In this document: piece by piece, positions 22,014 through 35,944 of the stretch | Position numbering within the stretch: the first letter of the stretch is position 1 | Layout: each line of letters begins with the position of its first letter | Source of the DNA: Syngnathus acus | Lineage: Eukaryota; Chordata; Actinopteri; Syngnathiformes; Syngnathidae | Direction of reading: 5' to 3' | Assembly (NCBI RefSeq): GCF_901709675.1 | Contig: NW_023590225.1 | Location: 1-64,000 of the forward strand | DNA length: 64,000 nucleotides | The notes under the pieces: model-generated | The model's input: only the letters and a program-made list of their open reading frames with translations | What the model was told of the DNA's origin: nothing | The model's database searches: none | Position numbers and translations under genes: made by a program

Positions 22014-25000
22014 TCAAAGTCAAAGTCAAAGTCAAAGTCAGCTTTATTGTCAATCCCTTCATACGTCAAGACACACAAAGAAACCGAAATGCCGTTTCCT
22101 CCATCCCACGGTGACGAGACATACAAGTAGGCGACACAAAACAAAAACAAGTAGGCACAAACCATAAATAATAAATAATAAATAAAATAAAATGAGCGAT
22201 GAATAAAAACAGACCAATAACCCATTGAATATGAGGGGCAAAACCGAGCCAGTGAGCATACAGCAAGAACAGGACGCTACGCTGAAAGGGGGAGCGAGTT
22301 CAGGATCCTAACAGCCTGGAGTACGAAGCTGTTGGAAAGTCTGGTGGTGCGGGAGCGCAGGCTCCTGTACCGCCTCCCAGAGGGCAGAAGTTCAAACAAA
22401 GGGTGAGCGGGGTGACTCACATCACTCACAATCTTGGTCGCCTTGCGGGTGAGATGGGAGGTGTAAATGTCCTTCAAGGAGGGGAGAGAAGCACCAATAG
22501 TCTTACTAGCCGTTTTCACAATGCGCTGCAGGGCCTTCAAGTCTTGGTCAGTGCAGCTGCCACCCCAGACAGCAATACAGCTGGAGAGGACGCTCTCAAT
22601 GGTGCCGCGGTAAAACGTAGTCATGACGGCCGGAGGAGTCCCCGCTCGCCTGAGTTTCCGAAGGAAGTACAGGCGGCGCCGGGCCTTCTTCGCCAGCGAC
22701 GCGGTGTTGGTGGACCAGGAGAGATCCTCACTGATGTGCACCCCCAGGAACTTGGCGCTGCTCACTCTCTCCACCACAGCACCGTCGATGGTCAGCGGCA
22801 GGTGTTGGGCGTGACCCTTCCGGAAGTCAACGACAATCTCCTTGGTCTTGTCGACGTTCAGCAGGAGGTTGTTGTCCCTGCACCACGCGGTCAGAAGGTC
22901 AACCTCCAGCCTGTATTGAGTCTCGTCTCCCTTGGTGATGAGACCCACCAGAGTCGTGTCGTCAGCAAACTTCACTATGCGGTTGCCGCTGCAGGTGGCA
23001 GCGCAGTCATGCGTCAGGAGGGTGAAGAGCAGCGGACTGAGCACGCAGCCTTGGGGGGCCCCTGTGCTCAGCGTGATGCTGGCGGAGATCTTGTCGCCAA
23101 CACGTACCACCTGTGGCCTCTGACAGAGGAAGTCCAGTAGCCAGTTGCAGAGGCCGGTACTGAGGCCCAGCTTGTCAAGTTTGCCGATGAGACGCTGCGG
23201 CACAATGGTGTTGAAGGCAGAACTGAAGTCCACAAACAGCAACCTCACATACGAGTCCTTCCCCTCCAGGTGGGTGAGGGCCGAGTGGAGGGCAGAGCAG
23301 ATGGCATCCTCAGAGGACCGTTTGGCTCGGTACGCAAACTGGAAGGGGTCAATGGTGGGGGGGAGAACTGACCGGATGTGCTCCAAGACAAGCCGCTCAA
23401 AGCACTTCATGACGATGGGCGTAAGTGCCACGGGGCGGTAGTCATTGAAGCAGGATGGAGCAGGCTTCTTCGGCACAGGTACGATGGTGGCTGCTTTGAA
23501 ACTCGACGGGACGATGGCCTGCTGCAGGGAAGTGTTAAAGATGTCCGTGAAGACATCCGTCAGCTCACCAGCGCAGTCCTTCAGCGCTCGACCCGGGATG
23601 TTGTCCGGGCCCGCCGCCTTACGGATGTCGATAGCGGCAAGCGTCCTCCTCACGCTGTCGGCGGAGAGGCACAGGGGCAGCTCGTGGGAAGGGGGAGTGG
23701 CCTTCAGCGGGCAAGTGCTGTTCTGAGCGTCGAAGCGAGCAAAGAAGCGGTTGAGGTCATTGAGCAGACGGACGTCGCCATCACAGCTCTGCGGCGCGGG
23801 CTTGTAGTCCGTGATGGTCTGAATGCCCTGCCAAAGGCGCCGTGCGTCCCTGCTGTCCTTGAAGTGAGCGGTAATTTTGCCCGAGAACGCCCTCTTCGCT
23901 TCTTTGATGCCCCGGGACAGGTCGGCCCTCGCAGTCCTCAAGCCAGCCTCATCCCCCGCCCGGAAGGCTTTGTCCCTGGCCCTCAGCAGCCTGAAGACAG
24001 CCCCTGTCAGCCATGGCTTCCGGTTTGCCCGAGTGACGACGGATACTGAGTGTGTCACATCATCAATGCACTTCCCGATGTAGGAGGAAACAGAGTCAGT
24101 ATACTCCTCAATGTCCGCCCGACCGTCGCAAGTGGCCGCCCTCCTAAACACGTCCCAGTCTGTAGAGCCAAAGCAGTCACGAAGCGCATCAGAGGCACCC
24201 TCAGGCCACACCCGCACCCGCTTGCGAACTGGTCTGGATGTTCTCACCTTTTGTCTGTATGCGGGCAAAAGCATAACAGTGAGATGGTCAGAAAGGCCAA
24301 GATGGGGGAGGGGGGCGGCTTTGAAAGCTCCTTTATGCGAAGAGTAGACCAGGTCCAGGAAGCTGTCGCCACGCGTAGGAAAATCAACATGCTGGTGAAG
24401 CCTCGGAAAAACAGACTTCAGATTAGCATGATTAAAATCCCCAGCGAAGATGGTGAAACCGTCAGGGTGCGCTGTCTGTTGGTCACTGACAGCCTGGTAC
24501 AGTTCACTAAGAGCCGCGACCCTGTCGCCTCCGATGTTGGAAGGCGGGATGTAAACCGCGACCAGCAGAATCGCGGTAAATTCCCTCGGCAGGTAAAAAG
24601 GACGGCACTTAATGATCACAAACTCCGCCAGTGGCGAGCAGTGCCTGCATACCACCACAGAGTCCCGGCACCACTCGTCACGGATGTAGACGCATATTCC
24701 ACCTCCACGAGATTTCCCCCTCGTACAATGGTCCGGTCCGCCCGATAGCACGCTAGCCGCTCCAGACGTACAGCCGAGTCCGGAATGTTGACGGTCAACC
24801 AAGTCTCAGTGAACACGAGCACACAGCAGTCACGCACCGTCCGGTTTGTAGATCTCAGCAAGCGAATGTAATCCATTTTGTTGTCCAGCGATCGAACGTT
24901 CGCCAGAAGAATGGAAGGCACGGCCGGGCGAGCCGGGTTGGCCGCCAGCCTGGCCCGGACGCCCCCACGCTTGCCCCTCTTCAGCCTCCTCGCACACCGC

Positions 25001-25283
25001 TTTCGACGCTTCCCAACCGGGGGAGGAATAGCAGACGAGTCCGGCGACGCTTCAGGACGTAGCAGTCCGAGCGCCTTTAATGTCCCCGCATCAAAGTCCA
25101 GAACTCGACAAAAGTCGCTTTCGCCGATGTCGAGCAGAACCTTCCTGCCGTACTTGTAGCACGACTCAGTACGACGAGACGAACGCACAAAACTGCCGGT
25201 CAAACACTCATTTGACGAACAAAACACCGTTCGAGCGGGACAGAGAGAGGTCGCTGCGTATGCACGCGCCGCCATCTTGAAAG
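22014..25283 (-). mobile_element. LINE (L2/jockey-type group), nearly full length, minus strand
   Basis: A 3,270-bp insertion with AAAAAG duplicated at 22,008-22,013 and 25,284-25,289. On the minus strand it begins TTTCAAGATGGCGGCG and ends in (TTTGAC)n, seen on + as TCAAAG repeats at 22,014-22,040. It encodes endonuclease and reverse transcriptase in one frame broken by a single shift. It lies antisense to the PLE array and entered copy 3 after the array units were formed, since the other copies keep the empty site. Confidence 0.92.
22277..25275 (-). pseudogene. LINE endonuclease/reverse transcriptase, one frameshift
   Basis: The frame opens at ATG 25,275 (MAARAYAATS). An apurinic-type endonuclease follows: LLANVRSLDNKMD, FTETWL, GDFNHAN, then SDHL. 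The RT has YRPVALTP, FQFAYRAKRSSEDA, DFSSAFNT, GAPQGCVLSPLL and FADD, the last about 230 residues before the end at 22,277. The N-terminal part (to about 24,715) and the rest (from about 24,720) are in different frames. The switch lies at a run of five G on the coding strand (C-run 24,716-24,720), between residues reading RTIVRG and GKSRGGG. One inserted or lost G explains it. With every catalytic motif intact, this is a very young copy, or the shift is an assembly error in a homopolymer. L2-type is my family assignment from the protein style. Rex1/CR1 relatives are the alternative. Confidence 0.88.
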
Positions 25284-25287
25284 AAAA

Positions 25288-26032
25288 AGGGCGCAGAGAG
25301 GCAACTTTTCCAACCTGGTTAGGGCCATCTTCAACCTCTACATAAGGCAGTGGAATGCTTGCAATCTACCTGAACATAGACTCTACAGGACCACTAGGAG
25401 CGAGGGGAGCAAGCCCTGAGAAGAAGGATAGGTTCCCTCACTTCGGAGGATGAATCAAGAGCACGGATTTGCAGGGCCTTTTCCATTGCGGCCTGAGAGG
25501 AGACGGGAGAGACGCCAATGGTGAGTTAAGAAGATGAAGACGAAGGTGAGGTAGAAGAAATAGCTTAGCCACCACTCATTGGAACGGGGAGAGGCCACAC
25601 GGAGGAACTGAGAGAAACCCACAAAACTTACCAGCAGGTGAAGGAAGGCATTCACCCACTCAGGAAGAAAACTCGACGACGCGGGGAGTGCAAACAGCGG
25701 TAGATGTGCTGCTGGAGCTCCTTGAAGAAAGAAGAAGAAGATACCAAGAACCTGGTCCTAATTTTTCTGAAGCACGAAGAGGGAGAGAAGATCCATCACA
25801 ACGGCAGGTGAAGGAATGCATTCACCTACTTAGGATGAAAGCTCGACGACGTGCGAAGGGCCAATGGTAAATGTGCTGCGGGAACTCCTTGAAGAAAGAA
25901 GAAGAAGGTACCGAGAACCTGGTCATAATTCTTCTGAAGCACCAAAAAAAAGGGGGGGAGAAGATCCACCGCAACGGCTACTAGTGGAGACAGCATCGGT
26001 CCAAGCACGGGACACTGCAACACAAACTTCAA
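25288..26032 (+). pseudogene. ORF1 remnant, copy 3
   Basis: Same remnant. The AGG start position (25,288-25,290) sits in the right-hand target duplication of the LINE, so the LINE landed exactly at the already dead start codon. Confidence 0.85.
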
Positions 26033-27963
26033 GTCCTAAATTCAACCAGATTCTAGTCTTGAAACTGAACCAAATTCTGAAATCAATTCCTTACCCTGAG
26101 TCAAATCCTAACCCTTAACCAAATTGCAAACTAAATCCTAAACTTGACCAAATCTAGATTCCAGAATGAATTTTAAATCCAACCAAATATCTAAAAATTT
26201 ACGATTTAATTTAATTAAATTACAAAACGAAAAGGCGAAACTATAATCGAATCACATTTTTTATTTTAAAGCAGGCCCTAAAAGAAAAAAGAAGAATTTT
26301 TCTTCAAACGCATAAAAGAAAACATTGGACGTGATGGGACACTGGAGGGCGCCCTTGACACATTAAATCGCGTTGGTACCAACGGACCTCAGTTAGACGT
26401 GAATATTATGGACTTAATATTATCCTTTGAATTTAGAAACGAGTAAGTTGGAAAACACTATTAAATAGTATTAAGAGGTTTTTCAATAAGTTTGATTCTA
26501 ATCGAATTTTGGAACGAATGCTTTGGTTGGCATGATTGCTGGCGGAGGATTGCTCTGACGTACGGCGAAAAAAAAGGTGGGGGCTACTTCCGGTTTGGCT
26601 AATGTTTACTAGCTGCCTTGTTTACGAGACTATTGATTCCACATACGGAGTTGGATTAAGGTGAGTGAGTGTTTTTAACGGACAAAAGTGACCGGGTAGT
26701 GCAAATAAACAATACCAATCTAAATGTATTCTATTATTTTCACCGGGAGGAGTAATTTTAAGAATATTATGTGTTATCGGGGGCCGCCATGACTTTGGCA
26801 AGGGCTTATGGGTATTTCTTAGTTGCTAATGCTCGCTAGCTGCGGTACGCGTAGGACGATATCGCTCCAAATAGGTGACTAGTTCGGTGATATATGTTGA
26901 ATTTACGGCCGAATGGGACCGGGTGTCAATACAGGAACGGGCTCAGGAGGTTAAAACAAAAATTATTTGTTCGTTATTGATTTACGAAAGGACTTAGGTA
27001 TGATTAGTGTCTATGGGCGGCGCCATTGTTTTGGGGCTGGGGCTTATGGGTGCTTCCGCATTGCTAATGCTCATAACATTAGCTACGATACGCCTACAGC
27101 TATTTCGTTACAAATATACGATCTTATTAATGTTATAAATTAATTTTACGGATGAATGGAATCGGGTAAAATACTTTAATAATACCAGGGGATTTGTGGA
27201 CATTTTATTCCATTTTGATCGTTGTTTGGGAGAGATGATGTTGTGGAAGATAGGGGGATTACAGAAGCTGCCGGAGTAACTGACAGGAGTTTACGAGTAC
27301 TTCTGGGGGGTTGGTACCTAGGAGTATCGCGATTTACGTTGATTTGTATTTCTAAATGTACGATTTGATTTAATAAAAATATGAATTGAATTTTTAATAA
27401 AAAACTATGAATTGAATTTACATCTGAATGTTTTACGACTAACACAATTAAAGAGTGCCAATGGGTTATAGCCGAATTTTTTAGTGCTTATCAGTTGAAT
27501 GGGGGGGCGTGATTGGAGGACGAGAGCCGCCACGATGATTCGCCAAGGCTCTTGAGGGGGACGTTCAACGGTGGCGCTGTGACGCAGGAGAGTGGCACTG
27601 GGGAAGACCTTCTTTCCAGGTAATATGTAAGGTTACTCCGATTCTTTGAGAGAAACTTCTTTGATGACATAAAATGTATTAAGAGTGGAAATAATACCTT
27701 AAAGGTCATTAGCACAGGTAGGCCACATAGAGTCCAATTTGCATTTATAATAATAAAGGTGGTCCCCCAATAAAACTGAAATGAAGCAAAACAACATTAA
27801 GAGGAAAACAACATTAAATGGAATACAAAGGTGGTTCATGTACAGTTAATAGTTGAACAAATCGGTACAACAAAAGGACTAGAAGACTGACCAATTGATC
27901 TACTCTGTCTGCGTTAAAGCTGGAGAGTTGACTGGACAAGCTACTGGAATTTCAATTGACGAA

Positions 27964-28080
27964 GTAGACACGCTCCGGGGCTTGATCGACCCCGGCGGGG
28001 CCTCCCTTGGGCGAGGGTGTCTGGTGATAATGGCCGAAACACTCTAAGACCCCAAGGTCCACTACTGATGAGGTGTCTAC
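27964..28080 (+). ncRNA. Folded RNA module, copy 3
   Basis: Same 117-nt module, with the outer complement kept. Confidence 0.55.
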
Positions 28081-29262
28081 AAAATTTTGACATCCAAATT
28101 ACCTACAACAATGACCCTTTCTAAACAAAACAGTTTTTTTAACAAAAATAGATTTATGGAAAAAAAAAATATTAGTTCAAACACAACTAAGGGTTAATGG
28201 ACACAATTAATACAAGGGTGGTCGAAAAAAGAAGAGAAAGAGAATGACCTCTAACCCTAACCCCTGACCTCTAACCCTAGCCTTGACCCATAACCCCTAA
28301 TCCTTAGCCCTAGCCCTACTAACCATACTAACCCTAACCCCTGACCCCTAACCTTAACCCCTAATTCTAACCCCTAACCCTAACCCCTAAATCCTAACCC
28401 TTGACCCCTAGCCCTGATCCTACTAACCCTAACCCCTGACCCTAACCCCTAACCCCTGACCCTTACCCTAAACCTAACCTTAATCTCTAAGGAAAACAGT
28501 TGATTAAATATAAAAACAAAACATTAGGTCAAGAATAATGCAAAGTGAATAGGCATAATGTAATCCAAGGTTGGAAGGGTAGGTGAGTTTCTCTCAATTT
28601 TTTTCTCTCTCAACTTTTTTTCCATCTTGCTGGCCGAAGACCTGGGTAGCGCCTCAGCTACTCGGGGGAGGTTCTGGCAGAGGTGCAGTCACACTTCGCC
28701 GTCCTTCGTACCCAATCCAGATTTTATGTGACCTGGTACGGCGGGTTTACTGCGGGGACATGCGTAGGCCCGTGCCTTCCGTTGCCTTCTATCTAACCGA
28801 CAGGGTCGGCGGACCCTTTGGGGAAGGTTTAGCGAGACAAACTCAAAATACCTAACCAGCCAGTGCCCTTCGGACACCCGAGTATTACCTTAAGCCAAAT
28901 TATCGGGTCGCATACTTTTCTAATTTTCCCGTTTCCCTGATATTTTCACCCTCTCGTCCCTCCTCCCCTCCTCTCAAGGGTAGAAGAGGGACGCCACCAC
29001 GTGTCGGGTTTTTGGTCGAGATGCAGTCACATTTCCCAGTACCTGTCCGTGGACTCTCCTTTTCTTTATTTTTCTCTACGCTTACTTTCTTGTTAAATAA
29101 CTTCTCCCTCCCGTCCCTCCTCCCCTTCTGTCAAGGGTCGGAGAGGGAGAGGACCACGGGTTGGGTTTTGGTAGAGATGGCCTCATTTCCCATTGCCTTT
29201 CCGTGGTCTCTCTCTTTTATATTTCTCTAATTCTCACTTTCTCGCTATTGGCTAGAATAAAA

Positions 29263-30008
29263 AGGGCGCCGAGAGGCAACTTTTCCAACCTGGTTAGGGC
29301 CCACTTCAACCTCTACATAAGGCAGTGGAATGCTTGCAATCTACCTGAACATAGACTCTACAGGACCACTAGGAGCGAGGGGAGCAAGCCCTGAGAAGAA
29401 GGATAGGTTCCCTCACTTCGGAGGATGAATCAAGAGCACGGATTTGCAGGGCCTTTTCCATTGCGGCCTGAGAGGAGACGGGAGAGACGCCAATGGTGAG
29501 TTAAGAAGATGAAGACGAAGGTGAGGTAGAAGAAATAGCTTAGCCACCACTCATTGGAACGGGGAGAGGCCACACGGAGGAACTGAGAGAAACCACAAAA
29601 CTTACCAGCAGGTGAAGGAAGGCATTCACCCACTCAGGAAGAAAACTCGACGACGCGGGGAGTGCAAACAGCGGTAGATGTGCTGCTGGAGCTCCTTGAA
29701 GAAAGAAGAAGAAGATACCAAGAACCTGGTCCTAATTTTTCTGAAGCACGAAGAGGGAGAGAAGATCCATCACAACGGCAGGTGAAGGAATGCATTCACC
29801 TACTTAGGATGAAAGCTCGACGACGTGCGAAGGGCCAATGGTAAATGTGCTGCGGGAACTCCTTGAAGAAAGAAGAAGAAGGTACCGAGAACCTGGTCAT
29901 AATTCTTCTGAAGCACCAAAAAAAAGGGGGGGAGAAGATCCACCGCAACGGCTACTAGTGGAGACAGCATCGGTCCAAGCACGGGACACTGCAACACAAA
30001 CTTCAAGT
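29263..30008 (+). pseudogene. ORF1 remnant, copy 4
   Basis: Same remnant with AGG at 29,263-29,265 and private substitutions (GCCCACTTC for GCCATCTTC near 29,300). Confidence 0.85.
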
Positions 30009-31938
30009 CCTAAATTCAACCAGATTCTAGTCTTGAACCTGAACCAAATTCTGAAATCAATTCCTTACCCTGAGTCAAATCCTAACCCTTAACCAAATTG
30101 CAAACTAAATCCTAAACTTGACCAAATCTAGATTCCAGAATGAATTTTAAATCCAACCAAATATCTAAAAATTTACGATTTAATTTAATTAAATTACAAA
30201 ACGAAAAGGCGAAACTATAATCGAATCACATTTTTTATTTTAAAGCAGGCCCTAAAAGAAAAAAGAAGAATTTTTCTTCAAACGCATAAAAGAAAACATT
30301 GGACGTGATGGGACACTGGAGGGCGCCCTTGACACATTAAATCGCGTTGGTACCAACGGACCTCAGTTAGACGTGAATATTATGGACTTAATATTATCCT
30401 TTGAATTTAGAAACGAGTAAGTTGGAAAACACTATTAAATAGTATTAAGAGGTTTTTCAATAAGTTTGATTCTAATCGAATTTTGGAACGAATGCTTTGG
30501 TTGGCATGATTGCTGGCGGAGGATTGCTCTGACGTACGGCGGAAAAAAAAGGTGGGGGCTACTTCCGGTTTGGCTAATGTTTACTAGCTGCCTTGTTTAC
30601 GAGACTATTGATTCCACATACGGAGTTGGATTAAGGTGAGTGAGTGTTTTTAACGGACAAAAGTGACCGGGTAGTGCAAATAAACAATACCAATCTAAAT
30701 GTATTCTATTATTTTCACCGGGAGGAGTAATTTTAAGAATATTATGTGTTATCGGGGGCCGCCATGACTTTGGCAAGGGCTTATGGGTATTTCTTAGTTG
30801 CTAATGCTCGCTAGCTGCGGTACGCGTAGGACGATATCGCTCCAAATAGGTGACTAGTTCGGTGATATATGTTGAATTTACGGCCGAATGGGACCGGGTG
30901 TCAATACAGGAACGGGCTCAGGAGGTTAAAACAAAAATTATTTGTTCGTTATTGATTTACGAAAGGACTTAGGTATGATTAGTGTCTATGGGCGGCGCCA
31001 TTGTTTTGGGGCTGGGGCTTATGGGTGCTTCCGCATTGCTAATGCTCATAACATTAGCTACGATACGCCTACAGCTATTTCGTTACAAATATACGATCTT
31101 ATTAATGTTATAAATTAATTTTACGGATGAATGGAATCGGGTAAAATACTTTAATAATACCAGGGGATTTGTGGACATTTTATTCCATTTTGATCGTTGT
31201 TTGGGAGAGATGATGTTGTGGAAGATAGGGGGATTACAGAAGCTGCCGGAGTAACTGACAGGAGTTTACGAGTACTTCTGGGGGGTTGGTACCTAGGAGT
31301 ATCGCGATTTACGTTGATTTGTATTTCTAAATGTACGATTTGATTTAATAAAAAATATGAATTGAATTTTTAATAAAAACTATGAATTGAATTTACATCT
31401 GAATGTTTTACGACTAACACAATTAAAGAGTGCCAATGGGTTATAGCCGAATTTTTTAGTGCTTATCAGTTGAATGGGGGGGCGTGATTGGAGGACGAGA
31501 GCCGCCACGATGATTCGCCAAGGCTCTTGAGGGGGACGTTCAACGGTGGCGCTGTGACGCAGGAGAGTGGCACTGGGGAAGACCTTCTTTCCAGGTAATA
31601 TGTAAGGTTACTCCGATTCTTTGAGAGAAACTTCTTTGATGACATAAAATGTATTAAGAGTGGAAATAATACCTTAAAGGTCATTAGCACAGGTAGGCCA
31701 CATAGAGTCCAATTTGCATTTATAATAATAAAGGTGGTCCCCCAATAAAACTGAAATGAAGCAAAACAACATTAAGAGGAAAACAACATTAAATGGAATA
31801 CAAAGGTGGTTCATGTACAGTTAATAGTTGAACAAATCGGTACAACAAAAGGACTAGAAGACTGACCAATTGATCTACTCTGTCTGCGTTAAAGCTGGAG
31901 AGTTGACTGGACAAGCTACTGGAATTTCAATTGACGAA

Positions 31939-32055
31939 GTAGACACGCTCCGGGGCTTGATCGACCCCGGCGGGGCCTCCCTTGGGCGAGGGTGTCTGGT
32001 GATAATGGCCGAAACACTCTAAGACCCCAAGGTCCACTACTGATGAGGTGTCTAC
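31939..32055 (+). ncRNA. Folded RNA module, copy 4
   Basis: Same 117-nt module, with the outer complement kept. Confidence 0.55.
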
Positions 32056-33238
32056 AAAATTTTGACATCCAAATTACCTACAACAATGACCCTTTCTAAA
32101 CAAAACAATTTTTTTTAACAAAAATAGATTTAGAAAAAAAATATATTAGTTCAAACACAATTAAGGGTTAATGGACACAATTAATACAAGGGTGGTCGAA
32201 AAAAGAAGAGAAAGAGAATGACCTCTAACCCTAACCCCTGACCTCTAACCCTAGCCTTGACCCATAACCCCTAATCCTTAGCCCTAGCCCTACTAACCAT
32301 ACTAACCCTAACCCCTGACCCCTAACCTTAACCCCTAATTCTAACCCCTAACCCTAACCCCTAAATCCTAACCCTTGACCCCTAGCCCTGATCCTACTAA
32401 CCCTAACCCCTGACCCTAACCCCTAACCCCTGACCCTTACCCTAAACCTAACCTTAATCTCTAAGGAAAACAGTTGATTAAATATAAAAACAAAACATTA
32501 GGTCAAGAATAATGCAAAGTGAATAGGCATAATGTAATCCAAGGTTGGAAGGGTAGGTGAGTTTCTCTCAATTTTTTTTCTCTCTCAACTTTTTTTCCAT
32601 CTTGCTGGCCGAAGACCTGGGTAGCGCCTCAGCTACTCGGGGGAGGTTCTGGCAGAGGTGCAGTCACACTTCGCCGTCCTTCGTACCCAATCCAGATTTT
32701 ATGTGACCTGGTACGGCGGGTTTACTGCGGGGACATGCGTAGGCCCGTGCCTTCCGTTGCCTTCTATCTAACCGACAGGGTCGGCGGACCCTTTGGGGAA
32801 GGTTTAGCGAGACAAACTCAAAATACCTAACCAGCCAGTGCCCTTCGGACACCCGAGTATTACCTTAAGCCAAATTATCGGGTCGCATACTTTTCTAATT
32901 TTCCCGTTTCCCTGATATTTTCACCCTCTCGTCCCTCCTCCCCTCCTCTCAAGGGTAGAAGAGGGACGCCACCACGTGTCGGGTTTTTGGTCGAGATGCA
33001 GTCACATTTCCCAGTACCTGTCCGTGGACTCTCCTTTTCTTTATTTTTCTCTAACGCTTACTTTCTTGTTAAATAACTTCTCCCTCCCGTCCCTCCTCCC
33101 CTTCTGTCAAGGGTCGGAGAGGGAGAGGACCACGGGTTGGGTTTTGGTAGAGATGGCCTCATTTCCCATTGCCTTTCCGTGGTCTCTCTCTTTTATATTT
33201 CTCTAATTCTCACTTTCTCGCTATTGGCTAGAATAAAA

Positions 33239-33985
33239 AGGGCGCAGAGAGGCAACTTTTCCAACCTGGTTAGGGCCATCTTCAACCTCTACATAAGGCA
33301 GTGAAATGCTTGCAATCTACCTGAACATAGACTCTACAGGACCACTAGGAGCGAGGGGAGCAAGCCCTGAGAAGAAGGATAGGTTCCCTCACTTCGGAGG
33401 ATGAATCAAGAGCACGGATTTGCAGGGCCTTTTCCATTGCGGCCTGAGAGGAGACGGGAGAGACGCCAATGGTGAGTTAAGAAGATGAAGACGAAGGTGA
33501 GGTAGAAGAAATAGCTTAGCCACCACTCATTGGAACGGGGAGAGGCCACACGGAGGAACTGAGAGAAACCCACAAAACTTACCAGCAGGTGAAGGAAGGC
33601 ATTCACCCACTCAGGAAGAAAACTCGACGACGCGGGGAGTGCAAACAGCGGTAGATGTGCTGCTGGAGCTCCTTGAAGAAAGAAGAAGAAGATACCAAGA
33701 ACCTGGTCCTAATTTTTCTGAAGCACGAAGAGGGAGAGAAGATCCATCACAACGGCAGGTGAAGGAATGCATTCACCTACTTAGGATGAAAGCTCGACGA
33801 CGTGCGAAGGGCCAATGGTAAATGTGCTGCGGGAACTCCTTGAAGAAAGAAGAAGAAGGTACCGAGAACCTGGTCATAATTCTTCTGAAGCACCAAAAAA
33901 AAGGGGGGGAGAAGATCCACCGCAACGGCTACTAGTGGAGACAGCATCGGTCCAAGCACGGGACACTGCAACACAAACTTCAAGT
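33239..33985 (+). pseudogene. ORF1 remnant, copy 5
   Basis: Same remnant with AGG at 33,239-33,241. A TGG-to-TGA change near 33,302 adds a further stop (CAGTGAAATG). Confidence 0.85.
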
Positions 33986-34518
33986 CCTAAATTCAACCAG
34001 ATTCTAGTCTTGAACCTGAACCAAATTCTGAAATCAATTCCTTACCCTGAGTCAAATCCTAACCCTTAACCAAATTGCAAACTAAATCCTAAACTTGACC
34101 AAATCTAGATTCCAGAATGAATTTTAAATCCAACCAAATATCTAAAAATTTACGATTTAATTTAATTAAATTACAAAACGAAAAGGCGAAACTATAATCG
34201 AATCACATTTTTTATTTTAAAGCAGGCCCTAAAAGAAAAAAGAAGAATTTTTCTTCAAACGCATAAAAGAAAACATTGGACGTGATGGGACACTGGAGGG
34301 CGCCCTTGACACATTAAATCGCGTTGGTACCAACGGACCTCAGTTAGACGTGAATATTATGGACTTAATATTATCCTTTGAATTTAGAAACGAGTAAGTT
34401 GGAAAACACTATTAAATAGTATTAAGAGGTTTTTCAATAAGTTTGATTCTAATCGAATTTTGGAACGAATGCTTTGGTTGGCATGATTGCTGGCGGAGGA
34501 TTGCTCTGACGTACGGCG

Positions 34519-34557
<39 letters not shown>

Positions 34558-35944
34558 TGGGGGCTACTTCCGGTTTGGCTAATGTTTACTAGCTGCCTTG
34601 TTTACGAGACTATTGATTTCACATACGGAGTTGGATTAAGGTGAGTGAGTGTTTTTAACGGACAAAAGTGACCGGGTAGTGCAAATAAACAATACCAATC
34701 TAAATGTATTCTATTATTTTCACCGGGAGGAGTAATTTTAAGAATATTATGTGTTATCGGGGGCCGCCATGACTTTGGCAAGGGCTTATGGGTATTTCTT
34801 AGTTGCTAATGCTCGCTAGCTGCGGTACGCGTAGGACGATATCGCTCCAAATAGGTGACTAGTTCGGTGATATATGTTGAATTTACGGCCGAATGGGACC
34901 GGGTGTCAATACAGGAACGGGCTCAGGAGGTTAAAACAAAAATTATTTGTTCGTTATTGATTTACGAAAGGACTTAGGTATGATTAGTGTCTATGGGCGG
35001 CGCCATTGTTTTGGGGCTGGGGCTTATGGGTGCTTCCGCATTGCTAATGCTCATAACATTAGCTACGATACGCCTACAGCTATTTCGTTACAAATATACG
35101 ATCTTATTAATGTTATAAATTAATTTTACGGATGAATGGAATCGGGTAAAATACTTTAATAATACCAGGGGATTTGTGGACATTTTATTCCATTTTGATC
35201 GTTGTTTGGGAGAGATGATGTTGTGGAAGATAGGGGGATTACAGAAGCTGCCGGAGTAACTGACAGGAGTTTACGAGTACTTCTGGGGGGTTGGTACCTA
35301 GGAGTATCGCGATTTACGTTGATTTGTATTTCTAAATGTACGATTTGATTTAATAAAAAATATGAATTGAATTTTTAATAAAAAACTATGAATTGAATTT
35401 ACATCTGAATGTTTTACGACTAACACAATTAAAGAGTGCCAATGGGTTATAGCCGAATTTTTTAGTGCTTATCAGTTGAATGGGGGGGCGTGATTGGAGG
35501 ACGAGAGCCGCCACGATGATTCGCCAAGGCTCTTGGGGGGGACGTTCAACGGTGGCGCTGTGACGCAGGAGAGTGGCACTGGGGAAGACCTTCTTTCCAG
35601 GTAATATGTAAGGTTACTCCGATTCTTTGAGAGAAACTTCTTTGATGACATAAAATGTATTAAGAGTGGAAATAATACCTTAAAGGTCATTAGCACAGGT
35701 AGGCCACATAGAGTCCAATTTGCATTTATAATAATAAGGGTGGTCCCCCAATAAAACTGAAATGAAGCAAAACAACATTAAGAGGAAAACAACATTAAAT
35801 GGAATACAAAGGTGGTTCATGTACATTTAATAGTTGAACAAATCGGTACAACAAAAGGACTAGAAGACTGACCAATTGATCTACTCTGTCTGCGTTAAAG
35901 CTGGAGAGTTGACTGGACAAGCTACTGGAATTTCAATTGACGAA

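Larger units (their letters stand above)
21229..28480 (+). mobile_element. Non-autonomous PLE derivative, copy 3, split by a LINE
   Basis: Left part 21,229-22,013 and right part 25,284-28,480 flank the LINE at 22,014-25,283, with AAAAAG duplicated on both sides. Without the LINE it matches the other copies. Folded module 27,964-28,080, degenerate telomeric tail ~28,248-28,480. Confidence 0.9.
28481..32454 (+). mobile_element. Non-autonomous PLE derivative, copy 4
   Basis: Same parts as copy 1. Differences include a one-base loss in the 5' UTR near 29,078, GCGCCGAG for GCGCAGAG after the dead start, and a lost C near 29,593. Folded module 31,939-32,055, degenerate telomeric tail ~32,219-32,454. 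Confidence 0.88.

Noticed and set aside
22403-24748. Plus-strand frames of up to 245 residues across the first LINE
   Set aside because: They are antisense shadows of the endonuclease/RT gene, whose motifs are clear on the minus strand.
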